64,000 nucleotides of DNA from Klenkia sesuvii (GTDB lineage: Bacteria; Actinomycetota; Actinomycetes; Mycobacteriales; Geodermatophilaceae): NCBI RefSeq assembly GCF_037083825.1, contig NZ_JBAPLU010000010.1, positions 1-64,000 of the forward strand. The letters run 5' to 3'. Numbering within the stretch: the stretch's first letter is position 1; each line of letters begins with the position of its first letter. The notes under the pieces were generated by a model. It worked only from the letters and a program-made list of their open reading frames with translations. It was not told the origin of the DNA and made no database searches. The translations under genes were made by a program, and so were the position numbers. Shown in pieces: positions 1 through 8,498 of the stretch.

Positions 1-1766
1 GGGGACCAGAAGATCGACCCACCCTGGAAGGTGCTCACGAACCCCCCGGCCACCGGCACCTCGTCCGCCGTCGGGAAACCCAGCACCCCGGTCTCGTACC
101 CCAGCCGTGCCCACGCCTCGTAGATGCCACCCCGGACGGCGTGTGCGCCCGTCGCTGCGGAGCGGTAGACCGAGCCCCCCTCGAAGGCGGTGAAACCGCC
201 CCCGGGCACGACGGCCTCCCCCGACGTCGGGTACCCGAGCCAGCCGTTCTCGGCACCGAGGGCGATCCAGCGGGCGTACGTCTCACCCGTGAGCACACGC
301 ATGGGTGCGGTGACCGTGCGGGTGATCGCCCCGCGTTCGAGCAGGAGCACCTGCCCGGAACGGACCGAGGTCCGCACGTCGGTTCGCGGAGCGCCCAGGG
401 CCGGTGCACCTCCGGCATCCACGAAGCTCTGCAGCCACGAGCCGGTCAACGCATGGGCACCACTCCCGGCCGCCCAGTACACGCGTCCGTTGTCGTACCC
501 CTGCCAGGACACCAACCCGTCCGTGACCAGGCCCCCGCGCTGAGCACCGAGGACAGCGGCCCCGCCCGCCCGGACGGCGGCTGCCTGCATCTCGTACTCG
601 CGGCTGGTCAACTTCGCGGCGACCGCGGCGCGGATCTCCCCCAGCCGGGCGTACCCATAACGTCCGGGGCACGAGGTGTTGCCGACGTCCCGGTGCCCGA
701 AGATGGTGGGCAAGGTCACGCGAGCACCCGCCGCGTAGCGGGACGTACCACCCCCACCGGACGTCAACGTCACCGTCCCCGTCGGGTCCACGCCGTACAG
801 CGAGAACTTCCAGGCGATGATCGCAGCGACGGCGTCCACCATCACCTGCGGCGCCGGGGCTGCGTCGTAGTCCCCCAGCATGGACACGCCGAAGGTCCCC
901 GTGTTGAAGCCGCCGGCGTGCGCACCGACGACCGTGCTGGCCAGCCCGCCCGAACGTCCTTCCCACAGCCGGCCGAACCGGTCCACGACCACGTTGTAGC
1001 CGATGTCGCCCCACCCCCGGCTCACCGCGTGGTACCGGTAGATGGACCGCATCATGGCCGGGACGTCGGCGGCCGAGTAGCCGTTGCTGTCCGCGGTGTG
1101 GTGGACCGTCGCCGCACGGATGGTCGATGCGTACTCCGGCGCCCATGTCCGCAGCGACTCGTCCGCACCCCACTGCGCGCGGGAGAACACGTCGGGCATG
1201 TCCGTCGCCGCGTGCGCGGTGTCCTGGATCGCAGGGCTGCTCAGGCCGGTGTCGGCATCGGACTCGCCAGGGTCCACCAGGTCCAGCTGGACGTCCACAG
1301 GGGCGGCGCCGGACCTCGTCACCAGCTCGACCTCCACGCCGGTGCTCGGCCCGGTCCACAGTGGCGCAGTCCCCCCGCGGCGCGCGGCACCGTCCTGCTC
1401 CGCGTCCTCCACGCCGACCTCCGCCCAGGAGCCCCAGCCACCGTCCGCGCGCTGCACCCGGACACGCGCGACGGTGTCGGTCACCGCGGCCGAGGCAGCC
1501 CAGGTGACACCGACCAGGGAGAAGGAGGGCACATCCACCTGCCGGACGGTCAGCACGGGCGTGCTGCCCGGCGCGCCGGGCGGCGTGCTGGTACCGGGAC
1601 GAACCTCGGCGTCACCCTGCGGCTGCGCCACCGAGCCGAGCTCGACGGTCTCGGTCGACGTGGGCACGGGCTCCGGCTCCGGCGTCGGCGCCGCGTAGAC
1701 GGGCAACACGAGGAAGCAAGCGGTCATGGCCACGCAGGCGGCAAGGCACGCGATGAGACGGCGCAC
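1..1766 (-). CDS. N-acetylmuramoyl-L-alanine amidase (PGRP/amidase_2) with LGFP repeats, 3' end beyond window
   Basis: Secreted peptidoglycan amidase, cut by the left edge of the window, with 588 codons visible. The start is the GTG at 1764-1766, preceded by AGGGAG at about 9 nt; the next residues form a hydrophobic signal peptide ending near PVYAA. An amidase_2/PGRP domain spans roughly residues 205-370. It carries the zinc-type motif VHHTADSNG (His222/His223), then GDIGYNVVVDRFGRLWEGR, and later FGHRDVGNTSCPG. LGFP repeats follow, with motifs such as LGYPTSGE and LGFPTADE; these are known to anchor corynebacterial and related proteins to the cell envelope. Three repeats are seen before the sequence stops. 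It reads toward the left edge, downstream of the gtrA operon across a 274-nt gap. It is a likely wall-remodelling enzyme. The family call is firm; the substrate is inferred. Confidence 0.9.
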   Translation of the reverse strand, partial: MRRLIACLAACVAMTACFLVLPVYAAPTPEPEPVPTSTETVELGSVAQPQGDAEVRPGTSTPPGAPGSTPVLTVRQVDVPSFSLVGVTWAASAAVTDTVARVRVQRADGGWGSWAEVGVEDAEQDGAARRGGTAPLWTGPSTGVEVELVTRSGAAPVDVQLDLVDPGESDADTGLSSPAIQDTAHAATDMPDVFSRAQWGADESLRTWAPEYASTIRAATVHHTADSNGYSAADVPAMMRSIYRYHAVSRGWGDIGYNVVVDRFGRLWEGRSGGLASTVVGAHAGGFNTGTFGVSMLGDYDAAPAPQVMVDAVAAIIAWKFSLYGVDPTGTVTLTSGGGGTSRYAAGARVTLPTIFGHRDVGNTSCPGRYGYARLGEIRAAVAAKLTSREYEMQAAAVRAGGAAVLGAQRGGLVTDGLVSWQGYDNGRVYWAAGSGAHALTGSWLQSFVDAGGAPALGAPRTDVRTSVRSGQVLLLERGAITRTVTAPMRVLTGETYARWIALGAENGWLGYPTSGEAVVPGGGFTAFEGGSVYRSAATGAHAVRGGIYEAWARLGYETGVLGFPTADEVPVAGGFVSTFQGGSIFWS

Positions 1767-2040
1767 GGCGGATGGCTCCCTGGGGCAGCTCAGCACGGCA
1801 CCGGTCGGTGCCGCACCTCAGGTATCGACCATCGACGTCGCGGGCTTGAGCCGTTCATGGCCGTCGACGCGCCGGGACGAGGGGCGTACACCAGGACGTG
1901 CAGATGGCCAACCGTCATCCGCGGGTCTGGCCATCCCTCCTGCCGCCTGTCCAGCCTGCGCTGCGACGTGCAGGCACAGAGGGGACCCGTCGTCCAGCGC
2001 GACCAGCCGCAGGACACCAGGTCGAACGACCCTCGGCGAC
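1767..2040. other. Intergenic region with inverted repeats upstream of the amidase
   Basis: This 274-nt stretch holds no convincing gene. Reading on the minus strand it follows the gtrA stop and leads into the amidase start. It contains an 8-bp inverted repeat, GATGGCCA at 1903-1910 paired with TGGCCATC at 1928-1935. A second hairpin nearer the gene is GGCACC 1797-1802 with GGTGCC 1807-1812. The first could terminate the glycan operon and the second lies in the amidase leader. I looked for a ydaO (cyclic di-AMP) riboswitch, which often precedes actinobacterial wall hydrolases, and could not recognise one. Confidence 0.4.
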
Positions 2041-2454
2041 TCAGACGACCGATCGGGCTCCGTTCGCTGCGGGGCGGGCCGGCCCCAGCGCCCATCGGGT
2101 GAGGACGAAGGCCAGCGGGGTGGTGATGGCCACGGCGATCGGGGGGACGAACCCCTCGCGCACCCCGAGCAGGTCGACGAGGACGAACGCCACGCCGGTA
2201 CGGGCGACGATGGTGGTCCCGTTGGCGATCAGGTACCGGACGAGCGACCGACGGCTCGTCGGCACGTCGAAGGCGAAACGGGCGTTCGCCACGTACGCCG
2301 CCAGGACAGCCAAGACCAAGGCCACCGTGTTGGCCCAGAGGTAGGGCATGAACAGCAGGAAGAGCAAGTACAGCAACCAGTACAAGCCGGTGTTGAGCAC
2401 GTTGATGACGACGAACTTCGCGAACACCACCGTCGTCGAGCGGCTCGGCCTCAT
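2041..2454 (-). CDS. GtrA-like four-helix membrane protein
   Basis: A 137-residue protein with four predicted transmembrane helices near residues 10-36, 39-58, 72-93 and 103-122, the usual size and topology of GtrA. Family members are thought to flip or stabilise polyprenyl-phosphate-linked sugars made by a partner GT2 enzyme. The N-terminal helix contains the family-like FAKFVVINVLNTGLYWLL segment. The ATG start at 2454 overlaps the stop of the adjacent GT2 gene by 4 nt (ATGA), so the two are almost certainly translated together. This is the last gene of the operon. The exact lipid-sugar cannot be deduced. Confidence 0.88.
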   Translation of the reverse strand: MRPSRSTTVVFAKFVVINVLNTGLYWLLYLLFLLFMPYLWANTVALVLAVLAAYVANARFAFDVPTSRRSLVRYLIANGTTIVARTGVAFVLVDLLGVREGFVPPIAVAITTPLAFVLTRWALGPARPAANGARSVV

Positions 2455-3269
2455 CGTCGGGGCGGGGAGTAGCGACCGGTCGCTGCGCGGAGGAGGATCT
2501 TCACCAGGTCCAACTGCGCCCGTCGGCCATGGATCTTGGTCGGGACGGCTGACCCACGCGGCGGGTACTCGCGGGTGACGGGGAGCTCCAGGCAGCGGTA
2601 CCCGAGCCGCGCCGCCCGGACGGGCAGGTAGGCCAACAACTCGTAGGTGTCGAACACCTTGCGCATCGGGGCCACGCGCTCGTCGGACAGCAGCGCTGCG
2701 GAGTGCCCCCGGAAGCCGTTCGTGGTGTCGGTGTACCGGCGGCGAGCACCGATCGACATGACCGGAGCATGCAGGTAGGTGATGGCGAGGTGCCGTTCCC
2801 TCGGCGTGTTGATGGCCCGGCCACCAGGGACGTACCGGGAACCCTGGATGAAGTCGGCCCCGGATCGCAGCGCCTCGGCGAACGACGGGATCGCCGACAC
2901 GTCGTCCTTGCCGTTGCCGTCGACGGTGATGACGCCCTCGTACCCCTGTGTCAGCGCATACGCGAATCCCAGTCTCAACTGAGCGCTGAGCTTGCCCGGA
3001 CCCCGCTTCACCAGCAGCGTGCGGACCCCGAGCTCCCGCAACCGGTCGTGCTCGGTGGACCCGTCGGTGCTGCCACCGTCGACGAGCACCACATCGAGCC
3101 CGAACCCGGCATCCTTGATCCGCCGGAGCTGGCCGAGGATGCGGTCCCCCTCGTTGATGACGGGGATGAGGACGCACAGGTCCGAGGAGCGTTCGGCGAA
3201 CTCGTGGGTGTCACCGGCCGGGACGTCCCACCCGGCGGGGGGTTCCGGCCGCGGGCCGTGCTCGCTCAC
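2451..3269 (-). CDS. GT2-family glycosyltransferase
   Basis: A 272-residue soluble GT-A fold enzyme. The motifs are LIPVINEGDRI (residues 34-44), the nucleotide-binding DGGSTDGS (64-71), and a DGNGKDD acidic loop (117-123) in the place of the metal-binding DXD. GSRYVPGG and a TNGFRG segment follow, as in dolichyl-phosphate-mannose-synthase-like enzymes. It lacks membrane helices of its own, which fits pairing with the neighbouring GtrA protein. The GTG start at 3267-3269 overlaps the isomerase stop by 4 nt. It probably transfers a sugar from a nucleotide sugar to polyprenyl phosphate. The sugar is unknown, but an isomerase and an SDR in the same operon suggest that it is made locally. Confidence 0.88.
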   Translation of the reverse strand: MSEHGPRPEPPAGWDVPAGDTHEFAERSSDLCVLIPVINEGDRILGQLRRIKDAGFGLDVVLVDGGSTDGSTEHDRLRELGVRTLLVKRGPGKLSAQLRLGFAYALTQGYEGVITVDGNGKDDVSAIPSFAEALRSGADFIQGSRYVPGGRAINTPRERHLAITYLHAPVMSIGARRRYTDTTNGFRGHSAALLSDERVAPMRKVFDTYELLAYLPVRAARLGYRCLELPVTREYPPRGSAVPTKIHGRRAQLDLVKILLRAATGRYSPPRR

Positions 3270-4081
3270 GCGTAGGTCTCCTTCACGTAGTCGGCAGTGC
3301 GCCACAAGGTTGCCTCGGGGTCGTCGCCCGAGGGGACGAGCATCTCGACCGACACGTGCCCGTCGTAGCCCGAACCACGCAGCGCTTCGGCGAACGAGGC
3401 ATGGTCCACCGGGCCGCCGGGGCCGACCGGTCCCAGCTGGGGGGCGCTGAGGTGGACGTGCGCGAGGACGTCCACGCCGTCCTCGACACGCTCGACGGGG
3501 TCGTCCCCGCCGAGCGCCATGCACGCCGTGTCCAGGTGCAGGCGCACCCCGGAGGAGTCCACCGCCCGGACGAACGCCGTCGAGGCGACCGCGTCGGTGA
3601 GGTAGTCGCACTTGTACGCCGTCGGGTTCGCCTCGATGCAGAAGCACACCCCGAGGTCCTCGGCGCGGCGACCGAGCTCGGCGAAGAAGGGCACCGCGAC
3701 CGCGTCGGCCTCCTCGACCGGGAGGGCCCCCCGACGCCTGTTGCCGGGCGACCCGAACACCAGTCGCTGTGCGCCGACCGCCGAGGCCAGCCGCGCCATC
3801 CCCACCAGGTGGTCGGCCAAGGCGGCCCGGGCGTCGTCGTCCCCGAACAGCTGCAGCTCAGGCCTCCCGAACAGCAACGACTGCAAGGCCACCACGTGCA
3901 ACCCGTGGTCCTCCATCTGGGAACGGAAAGCCCGCAACTCCTGCTCGGGTACCGCCAGGGGGTCGGACCAGATCCTCGTGGGGGCGATCTCGAGGTGGTC
4001 GAACCCTCTCCGTGGCAGCTCGGCCAGGACTGCCGTGTCCCGTTCTGCCGGCCAGGCCAGGTTGGAGAACGCCAGCTTCAC
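3266..4081 (-). CDS. Sugar phosphate isomerase/epimerase (xylose-isomerase-like TIM barrel)
   Basis: A 271-residue AP endonuclease 2/xylose-isomerase-like TIM barrel. Metal-ligand candidates are visible in order: Glu in CIEANP, Asp/His in LHLDTACM, His in HVHLSAP, and the C-terminal Glu in VSVEML. No signal peptide is present, so it is cytoplasmic. It starts with a GTG at 4079-4081 that overlaps the SDR stop by 4 nt. Members of this superfamily interconvert keto and aldo sugars or epimerise them. Its place between an SDR and a GT2 gene suggests that it makes or tailors the sugar used by this operon. The substrate is not deducible. Confidence 0.8.
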   Translation of the reverse strand: MKLAFSNLAWPAERDTAVLAELPRRGFDHLEIAPTRIWSDPLAVPEQELRAFRSQMEDHGLHVVALQSLLFGRPELQLFGDDDARAALADHLVGMARLASAVGAQRLVFGSPGNRRRGALPVEEADAVAVPFFAELGRRAEDLGVCFCIEANPTAYKCDYLTDAVASTAFVRAVDSSGVRLHLDTACMALGGDDPVERVEDGVDVLAHVHLSAPQLGPVGPGGPVDHASFAEALRGSGYDGHVSVEMLVPSGDDPEATLWRTADYVKETYA

Positions 4082-4854
4082 GATGCCCCCGTCATCTCTC
4101 CCGCGGCCCAGGCGCCGATGCCCGCGACCACCTCGTCCTCGGACTCCAGGTAGGGACCGCTGCGACCGGCGAGGACGTCTGCGTGCTGGGTGCGCAGGTC
4201 GTAGTGCGCGACCGGTCGGTCCGAGCAGTGGTAGTCCACCCCGAAAGCATCCGCGGCCACCCGCTTGGCCGTCACCGGAGCCGTCGCCAGGTTGACGACC
4301 CTCAGTCCCGCGTCGCGGGAGAGCAGCACGTGCCCCCAGAGGTCGCGGACGTCGTAGAACTGGAATGCGGAGTCCTCGTTCGCGAACCGCGCCTCCGGCT
4401 GGTGGATGAGGTCGTAGACCAGGTTCTTCTTCAGTCCCGGGCCGTACATCCCCGGCAGCCGGACGATCAGGGCGTCCTCGAAGCGGTCGGTCACGAACTG
4501 CTCCAGGAGCGCCCGGTGGCGGCCGTACGCCTGCTCCTGCTCGACGTCCGGGACTGCCGTCTCGTCGAGACCGCGGGAGTCGGCGAAGACGTCCACGGTC
4601 GAGACCAGGATGCAGGAGGACGCCCTACTCTTGTCCAGCGCCGCCATCAGCGGCCCGAGCCGTTCCCAGTCGGCCTCGGGTTCGGCATTCGCACGCCACT
4701 TCTCAGCCGGCGCTCCGGCACAGACGACCTCGTCGACCTGGTGTTCGGGCAGCGTGTGGATGTCCGTGCTGCGCAGGCGCACCGCCGGTCGGATGCGCGG
4801 GAGCAGTGCACCGCCGACGAACCCGCTCCACCCGATCAGCGCTCGCCGCGTCAC
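4078..4854 (-). CDS. NAD-dependent epimerase/dehydratase-like SDR with atypical active site
   Basis: A 258-residue extended-SDR-like protein. The N-terminal dinucleotide loop reads GWSGFVGG, a GxxGxxG pattern, and a catalytic-strand VSTVDVFAD segment follows. The canonical YxxxK becomes YGRHR, with Arg where Lys is expected, and the protein is short for a sugar epimerase (often 300 or more residues). RLPGMYGPG matches the usual substrate-side RxxxxYGP motif of the family. The gene overlaps both neighbours by 4 nt. It may be a sugar nucleotide reductase or a binding-only paralogue. The fold is well supported and the activity uncertain. Confidence 0.75.
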   Translation of the reverse strand: MTRRALIGWSGFVGGALLPRIRPAVRLRSTDIHTLPEHQVDEVVCAGAPAEKWRANAEPEADWERLGPLMAALDKSRASSCILVSTVDVFADSRGLDETAVPDVEQEQAYGRHRALLEQFVTDRFEDALIVRLPGMYGPGLKKNLVYDLIHQPEARFANEDSAFQFYDVRDLWGHVLLSRDAGLRVVNLATAPVTAKRVAADAFGVDYHCSDRPVAHYDLRTQHADVLAGRSGPYLESEDEVVAGIGAWAAGEMTGAS

Positions 4855-5933
4855 CGGGTCACCGTCCCCGTGCGTCCCTGGGCGGGGTCAGCCTCGGCGT
4901 CCACGTTCAGCATGTCCCGTGCAGACAGCACCCGGCTCGTCGTCTCGAAGGCGACGCGGTAGATCGGTCGCTCGTTCGCCGTCTCGTTCGACTGGAACAT
5001 GAACTCGGCCATGATGGCGATGACGACGCTCAACAGGAAGAACATGGCGCTCATCTGGAGGCTCAACGAGGTCCATCCCTCCACAGCACCGCGGACGAGT
5101 CCGACCACCACGACGTAGAGGGCGTAGAGCAGGTTCGCGACGCTGGCCAGCAACGCAAGACCGACGGCGGCCCGGAGCGGACGACCGCTGGCGTAGAAGA
5201 TCGACCTCACGACCTGTCGCAGGCTGCTCGCCGGCCGCGGCTTGAACAGCTCGCCGGTCTCGTAGGGCATCACTGCCGTCGAGTAGCCGGAGATCGAAGG
5301 CAGCATCCGCAGCACGCGGTCGCGATCACGGCGCGGGAGCCACGTGTCCAGTGCCGACCGGCTGTAGGCGCGCAGGCCCAGCGTGACCGAGGCGATGTCG
5401 TCCCCCATGCTCCGGGTGGCGAGCACACGCGTGGCCCGCAGCGCGAGTTTCCGGCTCGTCGTCGAACGGGACTCGACCCCGACGACGATCGCGCTCTCCT
5501 CGCTCACCATGCCGGCGCACCGGGTGATGTCCTCGACCGACTCCACGCCGAGTCGAGCGGTCACCACGACGTCCCCCAGCGCGCCGTCCAACCCGGCCGT
5601 GAACGCGACCTCGTCGCGCACGCCCTGCACCAGTCCGATGACTTGCAGGTTCGGCTGACGCTCGGCGAGGTCGCGGGCCCAGCCCAGACGCCCCCGGGCA
5701 CCCTGGAGGACGAGGACGATCTCGTGGACGGGGTGGGATGCCGACAGGTGCGACTCCAGCTCCTCGAGTCGCTGCTCGATCTTCGGGTCGGCCGGGTCGC
5801 CGAGGACCACCACGCTGAGGAACACCGTCGACTGGGCGGCAGGAGCGGGGACGCGCACGACGACGTCGGAACGTGCACCACCGTTGCCGTCGGGTTCGGG
5901 CCCGGGCTCGGCGGACTGCTCGAACAGCGTCAT
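4851..5933 (-). CDS. DPM1/GT2-like membrane protein lacking the DXD motif
   Basis: A 360-residue protein with a GT2-like N-terminal domain (about residues 36-230) and two C-terminal membrane helices (about 255-280 and 290-313), a layout seen in polyprenyl-phosphate glycosyltransferases. The strand GDVVVTARLGVESVED lies where active family members have a DADLQDP-like metal site, so the acidic DXD is missing. The expected GNAAAL-like loop is replaced by RDEVAFTAGLDGA. It may therefore be inactive, regulatory, or use another chemistry. ATG 5933 overlaps the upstream stop by 4 nt. The fold assignment rests on pattern similarity only. Confidence 0.7.
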   Translation of the reverse strand: MTLFEQSAEPGPEPDGNGGARSDVVVRVPAPAAQSTVFLSVVVLGDPADPKIEQRLEELESHLSASHPVHEIVLVLQGARGRLGWARDLAERQPNLQVIGLVQGVRDEVAFTAGLDGALGDVVVTARLGVESVEDITRCAGMVSEESAIVVGVESRSTTSRKLALRATRVLATRSMGDDIASVTLGLRAYSRSALDTWLPRRDRDRVLRMLPSISGYSTAVMPYETGELFKPRPASSLRQVVRSIFYASGRPLRAAVGLALLASVANLLYALYVVVVGLVRGAVEGWTSLSLQMSAMFFLLSVVIAIMAEFMFQSNETANERPIYRVAFETTSRVLSARDMLNVDAEADPAQGRTGTVTR

Positions 5934-7003
5934 GAGAAATGCTCCTCTGCCACTCGCAAGGCGTCTCCGATGTTGTCGATCTTGCTTCCCAGGAACGACA
6001 GGACGCGCCCCCCGTCCGACTGACGGAGGACGATGGGTCGCGCGTCGTCCCGGTCCCTGCGCGCCGGGACGGTCTTGATCCCCCACAGGGACTCCCGGTG
6101 GACAGCTTGACCCAGCTCCGGAAGGTACCGCTGGGAGTCCCGGATCATCCAATCGGCCCGGGAGGTGAGACCCCCGCGCAAGGCCTGCAGAGCCTGCCCG
6201 AAGGTCGGGAACGAACCGTGCGGCGTGTACCTGACGTGGCTGAGGGTGTGGTACGGCGTGGAGGGGAACGGCATCAACGAGAAGTACGGGCCGTCCATCA
6301 CGGTGACACCGACGGACCGGAGGCGCTCGGGGAGGTCGACCAGGGCCATCTCGCACGGCTCGCACTGCAGGCCCGAGTACCCCACTCCCTCCGGCAACTG
6401 CTCGACGGCCTCGCCGTAGGTGCAGATGACCACCCCGTCGACGAGGACCGTCTCACCGCTCTCGAGCTCCACCTCGGCGTGCCCGTCGAGCTCGCGCACC
6501 GCGCGCACGGGCGCCGCAGTACGGATCTGCACGTCTTCGTCGTGCAGCTCCTGGAGCATCTGCTCCCGCAGCAGCACGGAGTCGAACACTGCTTCCCGGG
6601 TCACCCACGACGCCTCGATCAGGGTGCGGTTGAACAACCGCGTGATCGACGGGGGGGCGTCGGCGAGAGGAGCACCGATGTAGTCGCACATACGACGGAA
6701 CTTGCGAGCATTGACCAGCCCGCCGCGGGCGATCGCGTAGATGCACTGGAAGTCGTCACGGACGCAGGAGCGGTACCGGTCCATGAACGACAGGTAGGAC
6801 GCTTGGCTGCGCCCGGCCGTGCGCAGTGATCGCGGATAGTGGTATCCCCCGTGCACGCGCGCCTGGTTGAAGTAGCTCGCGCCCCCGAGCAGCTGGTCCC
6901 TCGCCTCCAGCACCGTCACGGCCGCACCCTGCCGTGACAGGTGACCGGCCAGGGACGTGCCGTAGAAGCCGCCACCGACGACGGCGATGCGCCTCTTCGT
7001 CAC
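5930..7003 (-). CDS. FAD-dependent oxidoreductase (DAO-like)
   Basis: A 357-residue flavoprotein. The N-terminal Rossmann motif GGGFYGTSLAGHL (about residues 9-21) is followed by the strand-end acidic VLEARD, typical of FAD-binding DAO or amine-oxidase-like folds. NQARVHGGYHYPRS near residue 50 is a conserved-looking active-site region seen in flavoproteins of surface-polysaccharide loci. A GSKIDNIGDAL tail closes the FAD fold. It is cytoplasmic, with no signal peptide. The GTG start at 7001-7003 overlaps the membrane-protein stop by 4 nt. A role in oxidising a sugar or amino-sugar intermediate is inferred from the operon alone. Confidence 0.82.
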   Translation of the reverse strand: MTKRRIAVVGGGFYGTSLAGHLSRQGAAVTVLEARDQLLGGASYFNQARVHGGYHYPRSLRTAGRSQASYLSFMDRYRSCVRDDFQCIYAIARGGLVNARKFRRMCDYIGAPLADAPPSITRLFNRTLIEASWVTREAVFDSVLLREQMLQELHDEDVQIRTAAPVRAVRELDGHAEVELESGETVLVDGVVICTYGEAVEQLPEGVGYSGLQCEPCEMALVDLPERLRSVGVTVMDGPYFSLMPFPSTPYHTLSHVRYTPHGSFPTFGQALQALRGGLTSRADWMIRDSQRYLPELGQAVHRESLWGIKTVPARRDRDDARPIVLRQSDGGRVLSFLGSKIDNIGDALRVAEEHFS

Positions 7004-8322
7004 GATGCGGTCCCCGCATCGACCGGGCGACGGGTACCCGATGCCTCCCGGAGCACGGCGCCCCCGGCGTGCTCCTGCCCACCACGGTGGGACGGCCATG
7101 CGCGGTAGCTGATCGTCGCCAGCCGCACGCTGATCATCGCGAACACGAAGGGGAGGAACGGCAGGTAGAAGACGATGGTGTCCAGGTGCGGGTGGTCGAG
7201 CATGTGCCCCACCGCCAGCAGCATCCAGGAGAAGGCACCCAGCAGACCCAGTCCGGCCGCGACGGCGAGCCGGCGCTGGAGGGGCGCATCGACCTGCCGG
7301 CCCCGCCATGCCTGGATCGCCAGAGCGACGAACACGAGGACGAACAGGTAGACGGGGAGACCGAAGGAGGAGAACCCGAAGCCCGCTTCGCGGTACGCCG
7401 GGAGGGAGACCGCGGGGTTGAGCAGGTAGTGGACCATCCTGAACGACCACAGCCCGACGACGCCGTCCCCGTCGAGGAGCCAGCCCCACACCGGGTCGCC
7501 CTGCGCCCGCGCCGACTCGAGGATCCTGGCGACGTCCGACGGATCGAACGTCCGCTCCTCGAGCCGCTGCTCGATGATGGACGCGTCGCCGAACCTGGCC
7601 AGCAGCTGGAGGACGTGGACGCCGACGGCGAGGCCGAACCCGACCACACCCGCCGCCATGGTCCCGACGAGTCCGGCGAGGAATCGGCGGTCCACGCGGC
7701 CCCTGAACTCGTGGAACGCCACCGCTGCCGCTGCTCCCAGCAGAACCGTGGAGATGAACTCGTAGCCGTTCAGGCAGCGGAGGAAGACCAGGGCGGCGAT
7801 CAGCACCCCGCCCTTGACCCACTTCCCACGCCCCGAACCCAACCTCGGCCACACCAACAGCGGCACCAGGGTCGGCAGGAAGAACGTCCACAGCTGCCAG
7901 TAGGTGCTGGCACCGAAGACGTTGGTCCAGAACGAGAGGGTGAGGAGCGCAGCCAGGACGACGGCAGCTCGGCGACCCCACACCCGCCCCGCGGCGACGA
8001 CCGCCGTGGCGAACACCGCTGCCGTCAGGAAGCAGGTGACGAGCCTGAGCTGCTCGTAGAACAAGTCACCCGGACTGGCCCAGTTCATGACGACGCCCTG
8101 GAGCCCGAACTGGCTGGGGTACTCGCGGCCCACCCCTCCCAGCAACGGGAAGACCCCCGGCCCCGGGTCGAGCATCAGGTCCCGCACCAGCGAGTCGGAG
8201 TCCTCCTGGAACCCCATCTTGAACGTCGGGTCCATGATGCCGAGGAAGTCGTGCCGGATCTGCAGACCGAAGAAGACGGTCAACGCCAGCCACGTCAACC
8301 GCTCGCGCACGCGCCGGGACAT
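7000..8322 (-). CDS. Multi-pass membrane protein, possible GT-C-like enzyme
   Basis: A 440-residue integral membrane protein with about ten hydrophobic segments. The start is ATG 8322, which has an excellent AGGAGG ribosome site 7 nt upstream; a longer in-frame opening exists but lacks such support. The first extracytoplasmic loop is long and acidic (about residues 20-70) and contains FQEDSDSLVRD. Acidic residues in the first outer loop are typical of GT-C glycosyltransferases that use polyprenyl-phosphate sugars. It is the first gene of the six-junction overlapping operon. I do not recognise a named family; the GT-C role is inference. Confidence 0.65.
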   Translation of the reverse strand: MSRRVRERLTWLALTVFFGLQIRHDFLGIMDPTFKMGFQEDSDSLVRDLMLDPGPGVFPLLGGVGREYPSQFGLQGVVMNWASPGDLFYEQLRLVTCFLTAAVFATAVVAAGRVWGRRAAVVLAALLTLSFWTNVFGASTYWQLWTFFLPTLVPLLVWPRLGSGRGKWVKGGVLIAALVFLRCLNGYEFISTVLLGAAAAVAFHEFRGRVDRRFLAGLVGTMAAGVVGFGLAVGVHVLQLLARFGDASIIEQRLEERTFDPSDVARILESARAQGDPVWGWLLDGDGVVGLWSFRMVHYLLNPAVSLPAYREAGFGFSSFGLPVYLFVLVFVALAIQAWRGRQVDAPLQRRLAVAAGLGLLGAFSWMLLAVGHMLDHPHLDTIVFYLPFLPFVFAMISVRLATISYRAWPSHRGGQEHAGGAVLREASGTRRPVDAGTAS

Positions 8323-8498
8323 GGGATGGCCTCCTTGTTGCTGGGGCGCCGGCGATCGGAACCGGGCCGCGATCGAGACTACGTGCGAGACGGTTGCCGA
8401 AGCGCCCCTACGGACGGGTCGGGACGTGTCCCGGGCCACCGGACCACCTCAGACTGCTCGCAGGTCCCACCTGGCACGTACGCACAGCCGGGCAACCC
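8323..8498. promoter_or_regulatory. Possible promoter region of the glycan operon
   Basis: The 176-nt gap upstream of the operon that starts at 8322. On the minus strand a TAGTCT -10-like hexamer lies at 8376-8381, leaving a leader of roughly 50 nt before the strong AGGAGG site. A small palindrome, CGGGAC-GT-GTCCCG, sits at 8420-8433 and could end transcription from the gene at 8499-10790 or bind a regulator. No matching -35 is obvious. Confidence 0.35.

Noticed and set aside
1767..2040. Possible ydaO cyclic di-AMP riboswitch before the amidase
   Set aside because: I could not align the conserved ydaO core. Only short inverted repeats are present.
141..2102. 653-residue plus-strand frame at the left end
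   Set aside because: It is antisense to the amidase, whose zinc site, Cys-containing HRDVGNTSCPG motif and LGFP repeats read on the minus strand.
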